A DNA stretch of 64,000 nucleotides from NCBI GenBank assembly GCA_963843595.1, contig CAWJLG010000005.1:124001-188000 (forward strand), given 5' to 3'. The notes beneath the pieces were generated by a model that was not told the origin of the DNA, did no database searches, and was given only the letters and a program-made list of their open reading frames with translations. Shown piece by piece: positions 10,128-18,653 of the stretch; position 1 is the first letter of the stretch; every line of letters begins with the position of its first letter. This DNA comes from CAIWHR01 sp963843595. Lineage in GTDB: Bacteria; Pseudomonadota; Gammaproteobacteria; Burkholderiales; Casimicrobiaceae. Made by a program: the position numbers and the translations under genes.

Positions 10128-10163
10128 CTTGGGTTATATAAACCAAGGACTTGCTTGGTTTTT
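10128..10163 (+). terminator. Terminator-like hairpin with an alternative upstream arm
   Basis: AACCAAG (10141-10147) pairs perfectly with CTTGGTT (10154-10160) over a 6-base loop, and the 3' arm runs into TTTTT (10159-10163), a Rho-independent terminator shape. The same AACCAAG can instead pair with CTTGGGTT at 10128-10135, with one bulged G and a 5-base loop. The two states exclude each other, as in an attenuator. It lies 83 bases before the priA ATG. Short stems make the structure uncertain; no ligand or leader peptide was recognised. Confidence 0.4.
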
Positions 10164-10245
10164 CTGCTAAACGTGCTGAGGTTCGAGGGTCGCCGTCCGG
10201 GCGTCCGGTACGTCGCGTTTGCGGTTCATCCGCGGCGCTGAGCGC

Positions 10246-12433
10246 ATGGCGATCGCCCGAATCGCGCTGCCTGTCGCAGCGTTTTCGCTCTTCGACTACT
10301 GGCTGCCGGCAGGACTCGTCGCCGTTCCCGGCACCGTTGTCCGGGTGCGGCTGGGACCTCGCCCGCTGCAGGGCGTTGTGGTGGAAATCACCAGCGTCTC
10401 CGCGGTCGCGACGGAAAAATTGCTCCCGGTCGTCGAAGTGCTCGCGGCGCCGCCGCTGCCGCCGGACCTTCTCGAACTCGCGCACTTCGTGGCGACCTAC
10501 TATCAGGAACCCCTGGGTCTCGTGCTTGCGCAAATGCTGCCACCCGCAGGGCGCATCGGTATCAGGTCCGAGAGCCCTTCGCCGCAAGCGCTCGTCCTGA
10601 CGGACAAGGGGATGGCGACCCTTCCGTCGCGACTCTCGCGTGCACCTCGCGTCCGCGCACTGTTCGAGGCCTGGGGCGCCGCGCCGCGGGCGACTTTGGA
10701 GCCGGAGGCGCTTCGCGCTTTGCCGGCGCACCTGCGCGCGACGGTTCGCGCATGGCGCGAGGCGGGCTGGGTCGCGCCGGCCGTGTTGCCTCGGCCGCCT
10801 GCGCCCGAAGTGGTGGCGCTCAATTCCGATCAGCGCGCCGCCGCCGCCGCGATCATCGCCGCACGAGGTAGCGTTCACGCCATTCCTCCTGCAGGGTGTG
10901 ACCGGCAGCGGCAAGACCGAGGTCTACCTTGCGGCGGCCGGGGACTGCGTCGCCGCAGGAGGGCAGGTGCTGATGCTCGTCCCCGAGATAAACCTCACGC
11001 CGCAGCTCGCACAGCGAATCGCTGCCGCACTGCCAGGTCGCCGGACCGTCACGCTGCACAGCCGGCTGGGCGCCGGCGAACGGCGTCGGCACTGGTTCGC
11101 CGCCGCCGCCGGGGAGGCCGATCTCGTTCTCGGCACACGACTCGCGGCGTTTGCGCCTATGCCGCGGCTCGCCTTGATCGTCGTCGACGAGGAGCACGAT
11201 CCGAGCTACAAGCAGCAGGACAACGTCCGCTATCACGGGCGCGACGTGGCGATCTGGCGCGCGCGGCAACGGAAGGTGCCGATCGTGCTCGGCAGCGCGA
11301 CGCCCGCGCTGGAGACGCTCGTTCATGCGCAGCGTGGACGCTATCGATGGCTCCGGTTGCCGCAGCGCGCGGCGGCGCCGGCGCGGCTTCCGTCGCTGCA
11401 ATTCGTCCCGGATCGCGCGCCGGGTGCGGTCGAGGGGATCGGCGCCACGTTGATGGACGCGCTCGCCGCGCGAATCGAACGTGGCGAGCAGTCCCTCGTG
11501 TTCATCAACCGGCGTGGCTTCGCCCCGTCGCTGCTGTGCTCGGCGTGCGGCTGGCAGGCCGGATGTCCACGTTGCAGCGCGCGGCTCGTCGTTCACCGTG
11601 ACGCCGCCGAGCTGCGTTGCCATCATTGCGGCCACGCTACTCGCCTGCCCCGCGCGTGTCCCGATTGCGGGAACGTGGACCTGCAGCCGCTGGGCCACGG
11701 GACCCAGCGGCTCGAACGCGCGCTCGAGGCACGTTTTCCGTCGGCCCGGATCGCTCGCATCGACCGCGACAGCACCCAGCGCAAGGGCGCGTTCGCGGCG
11801 ATACGCGAACGGGTGCATGCCGGCGACGTCGACATCCTCGTCGGGACGCAGATGCTGGCCAAGGGGCACGATTTCCCGCGACTCACGCTGGTGGGCGTCC
11901 TCGGTGCCGACAACGCGCTCTACAGTGCCGACTTTCGCGCGACCGAGCGTCTCGGGGCGCTGCTGTTCCAGGTGGCCGGGCGCGCGGGTCGCGCCGATCT
12001 GCCCGGCGAAGTCATCGTGCAGACCGACTTTCCGGATCACCCGCTGTATCGTGCGCTGGCGCGCCACGACTACGACGGGCTTGCCGAGGTGCTGCTTGCG
12101 GAGCGCAAGATCGCCGATCTGCCGCCGTACACGCATCTGGCACTGCTCTCCGCGGAGGCGCCGCGCCGTGACGCCGTCGACGCGTTCCTGCACGCGGCGC
12201 ACGAGGCCGGTGACGCGGTCGCGCGCGCGGCGGCACTGCCGGTGGAGGTGTATCCGCCGGTTCCGGCCGGGCTCGCGCGCCGTGCCGGGCTGGAGCGTGG
12301 ACAGGTGCTTGCGCAGAGCGCGGAACGCGGGGCGCTGCAGCGGTTCCTTCCGGAATGGCGCGAAGCGCTGGCCACCGTGCCGGGACGGCGCGTGCGCTGG
12401 GCGCTCGACGTGGACCCATTGGGATTTGCGTGA
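10246..12433 (+). CDS. priA: Primosomal replication protein N' (PriA helicase), frameshifted
   Basis: Superfamily 2 DNA helicase that rebuilds replication forks by loading the primosome. The N-terminal DNA-binding part reads from the ATG at 10246 to about 10870. The rest continues in another frame, starting near TPFLLQGVTGSGKTE (Walker A), to the stop at 12433. Motif II is DEEH. The zinc-binding cysteines follow (CSACGWQAGCPRC, then CHHCGH and CPDCGN), then helicase motifs V and VI (GTQMLAKGHDF, FQVAGRAGRA). Total length about 729 residues fits the family. The only defect is a single-base frame change at about 10862-10880, between the N-terminal domain and the helicase core. Loss of PriA is very costly in other bacteria, so a sequence error is the likelier cause. 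Confidence 0.9.
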
Positions 12434-12465
12434 CGGTGCCAAGGGGCGTGGCCGCACGGGCAGTC

Positions 12466-12471
12466 TATAAT
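12466..12471 (+). promoter_or_regulatory. Candidate -10 box upstream of argS
   Basis: A perfect TATAAT lies in the 158-base gap between priA and argS, 121 bases before the argS start. No good -35 hexamer is present at 16-18 bases upstream, so the promoter call is weak. It would give argS, the SPOR gene and dsbA a transcript of their own. Confidence 0.3.
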
Positions 12472-12591
12472 TCGTCGTCCCGTCGCTCACGCGATGGCAG
12501 TACTCCGCGAACTCGAACGGCGTGACGCGGCGCCGCTCGATTCACGGCGTCGCTCACGAGCCGCCAGCCCCGCCACCGTCCTGCACCTCAC

Positions 12592-14238
12592 GTGACCGAT
12601 CTCCGTACCCAGCTCGAAGCGTGGCTCGCCTCGGGCCTCGCCACCGTCGCGCCCGAACGCGCAGGAATGCCAATCGTCGTCGAACGGCCGAAGCAGGCTG
12701 CGCACGGCGACTATGCGACCAATCTCGCCTTGCAGCACGCGAAAGCCACCGGGCGCAAGCCCCGCGAGTTTGCGCAGGCACTCGTTGCCGCGCTGCCGCC
12801 GTCGGCGCTCGTGGCAAAGACCGAGATCGCCGGCGCCGGCTTCATCAACATTTTCGTGACGCCCGTCGCGCGGCAGTCGGCGGTCCCGCGGATCTTTGCC
12901 GAGCGCGAGCGGTACGGACGCTCCGGCGAACGACGCGCCGAGCAGGTGATGGTCGAGTTCGTGTCGGCGAATCCGACCGGTCCGCTCCACGTCGGCCATG
13001 GACGGCAGGCAGCGCTCGGCGATTCGCTCGCCACGCTGCTCGAATGGCAGGGCGCCGAGGTGACGCGCGAGTTCTACTACAACGACGCCGGCCAGCAGAT
13101 CCAGAACCTCGCCATCTCCGTGCGTGCGCGCGCCCAGGAGCTTCTCGGCGAGCACACGACGTTCCCGGAGGACGGCTACCGCGGCGAATACATCCGCGAG
13201 ATCGCTCAGCGGTACCTGAACGAAGTCGGCCACGATCTCGGCGACATCGAATCGATCCGCCGCTTCGCGGTCGCCGAGCTGCGCAAGGAGCAGGACCGGG
13301 ACCTGCAGGCGTTCGGCGTCAAGTTCGACAACTACTACCTCGAGAGCTCGTTGTACACGGACGGGCGCGTCGAGGCCACCGTGGCCCGGCTCGAGTCCTC
13401 GGGCAAGACGTATCCGCTGGACGGTGCACTGTGGCTCAGGACCACGGACTTCGGCGACGACAAGGATCGCGTGATGCGCAAGTCCGACGGTGGGTACACG
13501 TACTTCGTCCCCGACGTCGCGTACCACATCACGAAATGGGAGCGCGGGTTCGCGAAGGCGATCAACGTCCAGGGATCCGACCATCACAGCACGATCACGC
13601 GTGTGCGCGCGGGGCTGCAGGCCGTCGGGCTCGGCATCCCGGCGGGCTACCCCGACTACGTGCTGCACAAGATGGTCACGGTGATGAAGGGCGGCGAGGA
13701 AGTGAAGATCAGCAAGCGCGCCGGCAGCTATGTGACGCTGCGCGACCTGATCGACGAGGTGGGGCGCGATGCGGTCCGATTCTTCCTGGTCTCGCGCAAG
13801 GCCGACAGCGAGTTCACGTTCGACATCGACCTCGCTCGCTCACAATCGGAGGAAAATCCGGTCTACTACGTCCAGTACGCGCACGCTCGGGTGTGCTCGG
13901 TGTTGAAGCAGGCGGGAATTCCGGCGGCCGATGCTTTGGCGGCACTGGCCGACGTCGAGCTCGCGCCGCTCACCAGCCCGTACGAAGAGACGCTGCTGCG
14001 CCGGCTCGCCGATTTCCCCACCGAGCTCGCGGATGCGGCGCGCGATCTCTCGCCCCACCTGGTGACGTTCTACCTCAAGGATTTGGCCGCCGATTTTCAC
14101 AGTTACTATAATGCGGAGCGGTTTCTGGTCGACGACAGGCGCCTGCAGCGCGCGCGGCTCGCGCTCGTCGCCGCCACGGGACAAGTTGTGCGCAACGGCC
14201 TCGCGGTGCTCGGAATCGCTGCGCCTGAACAGATGTGA
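12592..14238 (+). CDS. argS: Arginyl-tRNA synthetase
   Basis: Class I aminoacyl-tRNA synthetase that charges tRNA-Arg. The 548-residue protein starts at a GTG (12592, reading TDLRTQLEAWL). It contains the N-terminal additional domain with AHGDYATNLAL, the HIGH-type signature as HVGH in NPTGPLHVGHGRQ near residue 130, the KMSKS-type loop as KISKR near 371, and the C-terminal DALR anticodon-binding domain. Replacement of the canonical KMSKS is usual in ArgRS. The order argS, SPOR protein, dsbA, SDR is a known betaproteobacterial arrangement and supports the identification. Confidence 0.94.
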   Translation: MTDLRTQLEAWLASGLATVAPERAGMPIVVERPKQAAHGDYATNLALQHAKATGRKPREFAQALVAALPPSALVAKTEIAGAGFINIFVTPVARQSAVPRIFAERERYGRSGERRAEQVMVEFVSANPTGPLHVGHGRQAALGDSLATLLEWQGAEVTREFYYNDAGQQIQNLAISVRARAQELLGEHTTFPEDGYRGEYIREIAQRYLNEVGHDLGDIESIRRFAVAELRKEQDRDLQAFGVKFDNYYLESSLYTDGRVEATVARLESSGKTYPLDGALWLRTTDFGDDKDRVMRKSDGGYTYFVPDVAYHITKWERGFAKAINVQGSDHHSTITRVRAGLQAVGLGIPAGYPDYVLHKMVTVMKGGEEVKISKRAGSYVTLRDLIDEVGRDAVRFFLVSRKADSEFTFDIDLARSQSEENPVYYVQYAHARVCSVLKQAGIPAADALAALADVELAPLTSPYEETLLRRLADFPTELADAARDLSPHLVTFYLKDLAADFHSYYNAERFLVDDRRLQRARLALVAATGQVVRNGLAVLGIAAPEQM

Positions 14239-14252
14239 GACCGAGCTTCCCG

Positions 14253-14970
14253 ATGTCCCTCGACCGATCGAATGACGCGCGCTACGACCGCCGGGCGACC
14301 CGACGCGCGGGCGGGCGCGGGCGCGCCGGGACGTCGCCGCGAAGGTCCGGCCGCGGCGGCACCTTGCTTGGACTGTTCGTCGGCATTGCGCTCGGGCTGG
14401 CGTTGGCGGCCGGCGTCGCGTATTGGCTGCTCAGGGCCGGCAATCCTTACCAGGCTGCGTCCGGTCCCAAGGAACCGCCGCGCGAAGCCGGCAGGGAGCC
14501 CTCGCGGACCGCCAGAGCCGAGCCCGGCCCGGCCGAGAAGCCGCGCTTCGATTTCTACAAGATTCTCCCCGGCGTCGAAGAGCCCAAGGTGCAGCCGAAG
14601 ACCGCGGAGCACGTCGCGCCCGACAAGGCCACGGTCGAGCGGGCGGCGACACCGGAGAAGGGTCCGGACAGGCTCGCGAAGCTCGGACGAACGCACCGTC
14701 GCGCCGTCGGCCGGCCCGGACAAGGCAGCCAAACCGGGGGAGCGATTCTGGCTGCAGGCCGGGGCATTCACGAACGAATCGGATGCCGAAAACCTGAAGG
14801 CACGGCTCGCCCTGGCGGGTTGGGAGGCGGGCGTGCAGGCGGCCACACTTCCGGACAAGGGGCTCCGCTACCGCGTCCGGCTCGGCCCCTACGACAACAC
14901 GGACGAACTCAACAAGATCAAGGGCGAGCTCGCCAAGCGGGGCTTCGACGTCGCCGTCATCAAATATTGA
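14253..14970 (+). CDS. SPOR-domain (FtsN-like) membrane protein, frameshifted
   Basis: Probable inner-membrane protein whose periplasmic SPOR domain binds denuded septal peptidoglycan. From the ATG at 14253 a basic cytoplasmic segment (about 37 residues) is followed by one membrane helix (LLGLFVGIALGLALAAGVAY). A Pro/Glu-rich linker containing the FDFYKILPG motif typical of these proteins comes next. The SPOR domain is in another frame, from about 14692 (ERFWLQAGAFTNESDAE through FDVAVIKY). One frame change at about 14680-14692 in the linker joins them. It sits 14 bases after argS and 101 bases before dsbA, as in related genomes. FtsN-like identity is inferred; division function is not shown by sequence alone. 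Confidence 0.8.
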
Positions 14971-15071
14971 CCGGGCACGACGGCCGCCGGGAACTCCCGT
15001 CGGCGCGGCGAGCCCAATTCGCGTTAACGATTGTGCGGCGCAGCCTGCGCCCTGCCATGGAGAGATCTTCG

Positions 15072-15737
15072 ATGCCCACGACGCGCACGTTTGCCCGCAC
15101 TTTCGCGGCCGGTTTTCTGCTCACGGTTGCCGCCTTGCTCTTCGCTGCTTCCGGCGCAACGGCGCAGGAACTTCAGGAAGGGAAGAACTATTTCCGCTTC
15201 AAGAATCCGGTTCCGGTGGAAAGCGGGAAGAAGATCGAGGTCCTCGAGTTCTTCTCCTACGGCTGCCCGCACTGCGCCGATCTCGAGCCCGTGCTCGATT
15301 CCTGGCTGAAGACGCTGCCGGCCGATGTCCAGTTCCGCCGCGTTCCCGTGCTGTTCCAGGAACGCTGGATCGGGCTTGCCAAGATCTTCTACACGCTCGA
15401 CGCGCTCGGCGAGGATGCACGGCTGTCGCCCGAGGTTTTCGCGGCGATTCATCAGAAGGGAATAAACCTGTCGAACGAGAAGACGTTCTTCGACTGGGCT
15501 GCGAGCAAGGGGCTCGACCGCAAGAAGGTCGAGGACATGTACGCATCGTTCGCGATCGCGGGCAAGATCAACCGGGCCAAGCAGCAGGCGCAGGTCTACA
15601 ACATCCAGTCGGTGCCGACGATCATCGTCGACGGCAAGTTCGTCACGGCCTCCGACAAGGTCGGCTCGCACGCGGCGATGCCCGCCGCGATCAACGCCCT
15701 CGTCGCGAAGGCCCGCGCCGAGCGACCCAAGAGCTGA
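15072..15737 (+). CDS. dsbA: Thiol:disulfide interchange protein DsbA
   Basis: Periplasmic disulfide oxidase that donates disulfides to secreted proteins. The ATG at 15072 has GGAGAG seven bases upstream and gives 221 residues with a signal peptide ending near Ala31 (SGATAQ). The catalytic motif is CPHC (Cys65-Cys68 in SYGCPHCADL), and the cis-proline loop reads SVPTII near residue 181. The thioredoxin fold carries the helical insertion of DsbA proteins. A partner dsbB is not in the window. Length and active site are normal. Confidence 0.93.
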   Translation: MPTTRTFARTFAAGFLLTVAALLFAASGATAQELQEGKNYFRFKNPVPVESGKKIEVLEFFSYGCPHCADLEPVLDSWLKTLPADVQFRRVPVLFQERWIGLAKIFYTLDALGEDARLSPEVFAAIHQKGINLSNEKTFFDWAASKGLDRKKVEDMYASFAIAGKINRAKQQAQVYNIQSVPTIIVDGKFVTASDKVGSHAAMPAAINALVAKARAERPKS

Positions 15738-15777
15738 CGACCGTGTCTGTGCAGCCGACGCCCCGGCGCGGCTGCCC

Positions 15778-16539
15778 GTGAACGTCTTCATCACCGGCGC
15801 TAGCAGCGGCATCGGCGCCGCGCTCGCCCGCCATTACGCACGGGGCGGTGCCAGCGTCGGGCTGTTCGCGCGTCGCAGGGACCAGCTCGACGCGCTGGTC
15901 GCCGAGCTTCCTGCAGGCCGGGCTGTCGCCTACGCGGGCGATGTCCGCGATGTGGACTCGGTCACGACCGCGGCCGCCGATTTCCTCGACCGCTTCGGCA
16001 CGCCCGATGTCGTGATTGCGAATGCCGGCGTTTCCCGCGGCACCGTCACCGAGCACGCCGAGGATCTTCCGGCGTTCCGCGCGGTCTTCGACACCAACGT
16101 TCTCGGTCTCGTTCAGACGATCCAGCCATTCCTGGCGCCGATGAAAGCCGCGGGACGCGGCACGCTGGTCGGCGTCGCCAGCGTCGCCGGATTCCGGGGG
16201 CTTCCAGGATCGGGCGCGTATTGCGCATCGAAGGCCGCCGCCATCACCTACCTTGAGAGTCTGCGGGTCGAACTCAGGGGCACGGGGGTTGCGGTCGTCA
16301 CCGTCTGCCCGGGGTACGTGGCGACGCCCATGACGGAGAACAATCCGTATCCGATGCCGTTCCGGATCAGTGACGAAAAGGCCGCGCGGCTGATTGCGCG
16401 CGCAGCGGACAGGGGCAGCCGGTTCTACGTGTTGCCGTGGCCGATGGCATTCGTCGGCTTCGTGCTGCGGGCCCTGCCACGACCGCTCTACGATGCGCTG
16501 TTCGCCCGGGCGCCGCGCAAGCCGCGCCAGCCGAGCTGA
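15778..16539 (+). CDS. SDR family oxidoreductase
   Basis: Classical short-chain dehydrogenase/reductase of unknown substrate, 253 residues from a GTG at 15778. The dinucleotide-binding glycine motif TGASSGIG is at residues 6-13, the NAG motif follows in VIANAGVSRG, and the catalytic Tyr-x-x-x-Lys is YCASK near residues 148-152, with the upstream catalytic Ser in VASVAGFRG. A C-terminal hydrophobic stretch (PMAFVGFVLRALP) may touch the membrane. It follows dsbA by 40 bases and ends in front of a strong hairpin. The same gene follows dsbA in other betaproteobacteria, but its role there is not known to me. Confidence 0.85.
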   Translation: MNVFITGASSGIGAALARHYARGGASVGLFARRRDQLDALVAELPAGRAVAYAGDVRDVDSVTTAAADFLDRFGTPDVVIANAGVSRGTVTEHAEDLPAFRAVFDTNVLGLVQTIQPFLAPMKAAGRGTLVGVASVAGFRGLPGSGAYCASKAAAITYLESLRVELRGTGVAVVTVCPGYVATPMTENNPYPMPFRISDEKAARLIARAADRGSRFYVLPWPMAFVGFVLRALPRPLYDALFARAPRKPRQPS

Positions 16540-16600
16540 GCGGCCGAGCATTGCGAACACCCGGCCGGTGTCGTGCACAGGAGCCGGCGCCGCCAAGAAG

Positions 16601-16626
16601 AGAGGGCCGCCCGCGGGCGGCCCTCT
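16601..16626. terminator. Perfect 26-base inverted repeat between convergent genes
   Basis: AGAGGGCCGCCC and its exact complement flank a 2-base centre, so 11 or 12 base pairs can form. It lies between the SDR gene (+) and the autotransporter gene (-), 62 bases past the first stop and 22 past the second, so it can serve both strands. There is no long T-run on either side, only CTGCTTAT on the plus strand and CTTCTTGG on the minus strand. Confidence 0.65.
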
Positions 16627-16648
16627 GCTTATCACGCGCGCTGCACGG

Positions 16649-18479
16649 CTACAGAGGCATGCGCAATCCGACGGTAACCGCCCACGATTCGCCGTCCGAC
16701 TTGCCGGCGGTCGCCGACCCGCCGAGGTAGCCTGTGACCCGTCCGAAGTCGGTCGCCGCGCCGAGGTTGAATAGCGCGTAGCTGTTGTCGGGGGTGTAGG
16801 CCGGAACGCTGAAGCTGCCGCCCGTCCCATACACGCTGGCCGTCACGTCGCGCGGGTCCGCCTTCGCGTCGTACTCCCACGTCACGCGGCCGAACGGGCG
16901 GATGGCGCCGATCTGTCCGGATGCCTGCCAGCCGGCGCTGGTGATGAACGACTTCACCTGCTGCTGATCGAAGGTCATCGTCGTGCTGTTGGTGCTGTTT
17001 TCCTGGAACTCGCGGACGCGGATCTCCTGGTAGGTGAGCTTCAGCGTCGGCCCGTGCACCCAGCTGCCGAGGTTGAACCAATAGCCGCCGATCAGGCGCC
17101 CGACCGTCTGCCAGCCGCGCGTCGTGCCCGTCTCCGTTCGCGTCCCGGCGCCGAGCGTGATGTTACGGTTGGTGTCGTAATCGAGGCCGCCGGCGCCCAA
17201 TGTCGCACCGAGGTACCAAGGGCCCTCGCCGTAGCCGGCGTACAGCGTCATCATCGGTTCCTGCAGCTTCGAGTTCAGGCCGCCGTAGTCGGCCTTGTTC
17301 TCGGTGTAGGAGAGCTGCAGGCCGGTCAGCAGCCGGTTCGAGACCTTGATGTCGCCACCGACCGAAATCGTATTGACGTCGCCGTTGCCGGAGGACTGGT
17401 AGCTCGAGTAGTCCGGGCTGCCATAGTCGTACGCGGCCCAGGCCTCGAAATTTCCGGGACCGCGGCGCGCGTTGATCGCCGACACCATCCGGCCGTCGAG
17501 CGCACGCCAGTTGGCCTGCTCGACGGCGAGGGGCTGCTGCCCGAGCACGGCCATCTGCTGCGGCGCTTCGATCACCGAGATCGCGTAATCGGCGAGGATT
17601 TTGTGGCCTGCGGTCGTCGGATGCGAATCGTTCGCCCAAGCGTAGGTGTTCGGCGCATCGGGCGATACGAGCGTCGATCGGCGAGCAGGTTGCGATGCTG
17701 CACGTTTGGCGGAAGCGTGCACGCGAAGCCGGTGATGTTCTTGATCCCGAATGCGGCGGGATTCGTCAGATACTTCGTTCTGCAGCTTCGCCGTATCGAG
17801 TCGAATCGCCTGGATGCCGAGGGTGTCCAGCGTCGCATTGACCGTCGTATTGAACGAGTTGGACAGCGCCGTAAGGGTGGGCGCCCAGTCCGCTTGCGAC
17901 GCCGCCGGGGATGGTTCCCATGTCGGGCGCGGACCAGACCATGATGTAGCGCGCACCGGCGGCCTTCAGGATGGCGGCTTGTTTCGCGAGGTTGACGGCG
18001 GCTGTTCCCAACGCGGCTTGCACCTGCGCAGGCGTAGTGGCACCGCCGAGCAAGAGATCGAACTGGTAGAAGAAATCGTCGCCGCCGCCCTGGATCGAGT
18101 AGACGGCGTTCGGATCGACGGGACCCTTGGCGAGATACTGCGCGACCTGTGTCGCCACCGGCAGCGATGCGGCCGGCGAGAGCGGCGGGTCGACGACACC
18201 CGGGAGGTCGGTCACACGCGCGCCGACGTAGGCGTAATTGGTGCCGCCTTGGGTCGAGGGGATTGCGGCGAGGCCGAAACGCTGCGCGAACACCTCCGAC
18301 CACACTGGACCCGGATTCGTCGTGGCACGCCCGGTTCCGGGCGGGACGACCGACTTGAAGTTGCCCGAATCGGAGACGCTGTCACCAAAGAAATAGGCGT
18401 TGGTGAACTGCGCGGCGGCGGGGCCGGAAACGGCGAGCGCGACGGCGCCGGCGACGAGACTGCGCTGCAATTTGCGCAT
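16649..18479 (-). pseudogene. GDSL-esterase autotransporter, multiply frameshifted
   Basis: Outer-membrane autotransporter with an N-terminal GDSL lipase/esterase passenger, of the EstA/phospholipase kind. The start at 18479 has AAGGAG just upstream and a signal peptide ending in PAAAQF. The block I Ser is in FFGDSVSDSGN and the block V Asp-x-x-His in NDSHPTTAGHKI. The C-terminal half (from GNFEAWAAYDYGS to GLRMPL) is the beta-barrel. Reading needs at least three frame changes: near 17895, near 17770 (into YLTNPAAFGIKNITGF) and near 17685 (back at LVSPDAPNTYAWAND). All catalytic motifs survive, which argues for indel errors rather than old decay, but as read the gene is broken. Confidence 0.78.
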
Positions 18480-18538
18480 GGGAGCTCCTTGTGGAATGGT
18501 TATTGGGGCCGCAGGGAACGAAGCACGGATGCTGCAGA

Positions 18539-18544
18539 ATTCTA
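18539..18544 (-). promoter_or_regulatory. Candidate -10 box for the autotransporter gene
   Basis: On the minus strand this reads TAGAAT, about 60 bases upstream of the autotransporter start, inside the only AT-rich patch of the 174-base divergent gap (18480-18653) shared with the FecR-like gene. No good -35 box was recognised. Confidence 0.25.
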
Positions 18545-18653
18545 ATGCAAATGCGTTCCGGGGCCGCACGCCCGAACGCGGCCTAGTACCGGGCGCAGGG
18601 TCAACGACGCGCCCGTCCTGGCCGTTCATGGCGTCATGTCGAGGAGAAAAGAC

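Larger units (their letters stand above)
9821..10245. other. hemE-priA intergenic region, locally AT-rich
   Basis: A 425-base stretch without a convincing gene. The first half is ordinary GC-rich sequence with an isolated TTGACA at 9884 but no matching -10. From about 10000 to 10170 the composition becomes clearly AT-rich against the surroundings (a run of A then T around 10011-10021, poly-A at 10046-10051). This part holds a perfect DnaA-box-like 9-mer and a set of mutually exclusive hairpin arms, listed separately. No convincing priA promoter was recognised. Confidence 0.6.

Noticed and set aside
9821..10245. hemE-priA gap considered as an oriC
   Set aside because: Only one perfect DnaA box, no AT-rich unwinding element with several boxes, and dnaA/dnaN are not in the window.
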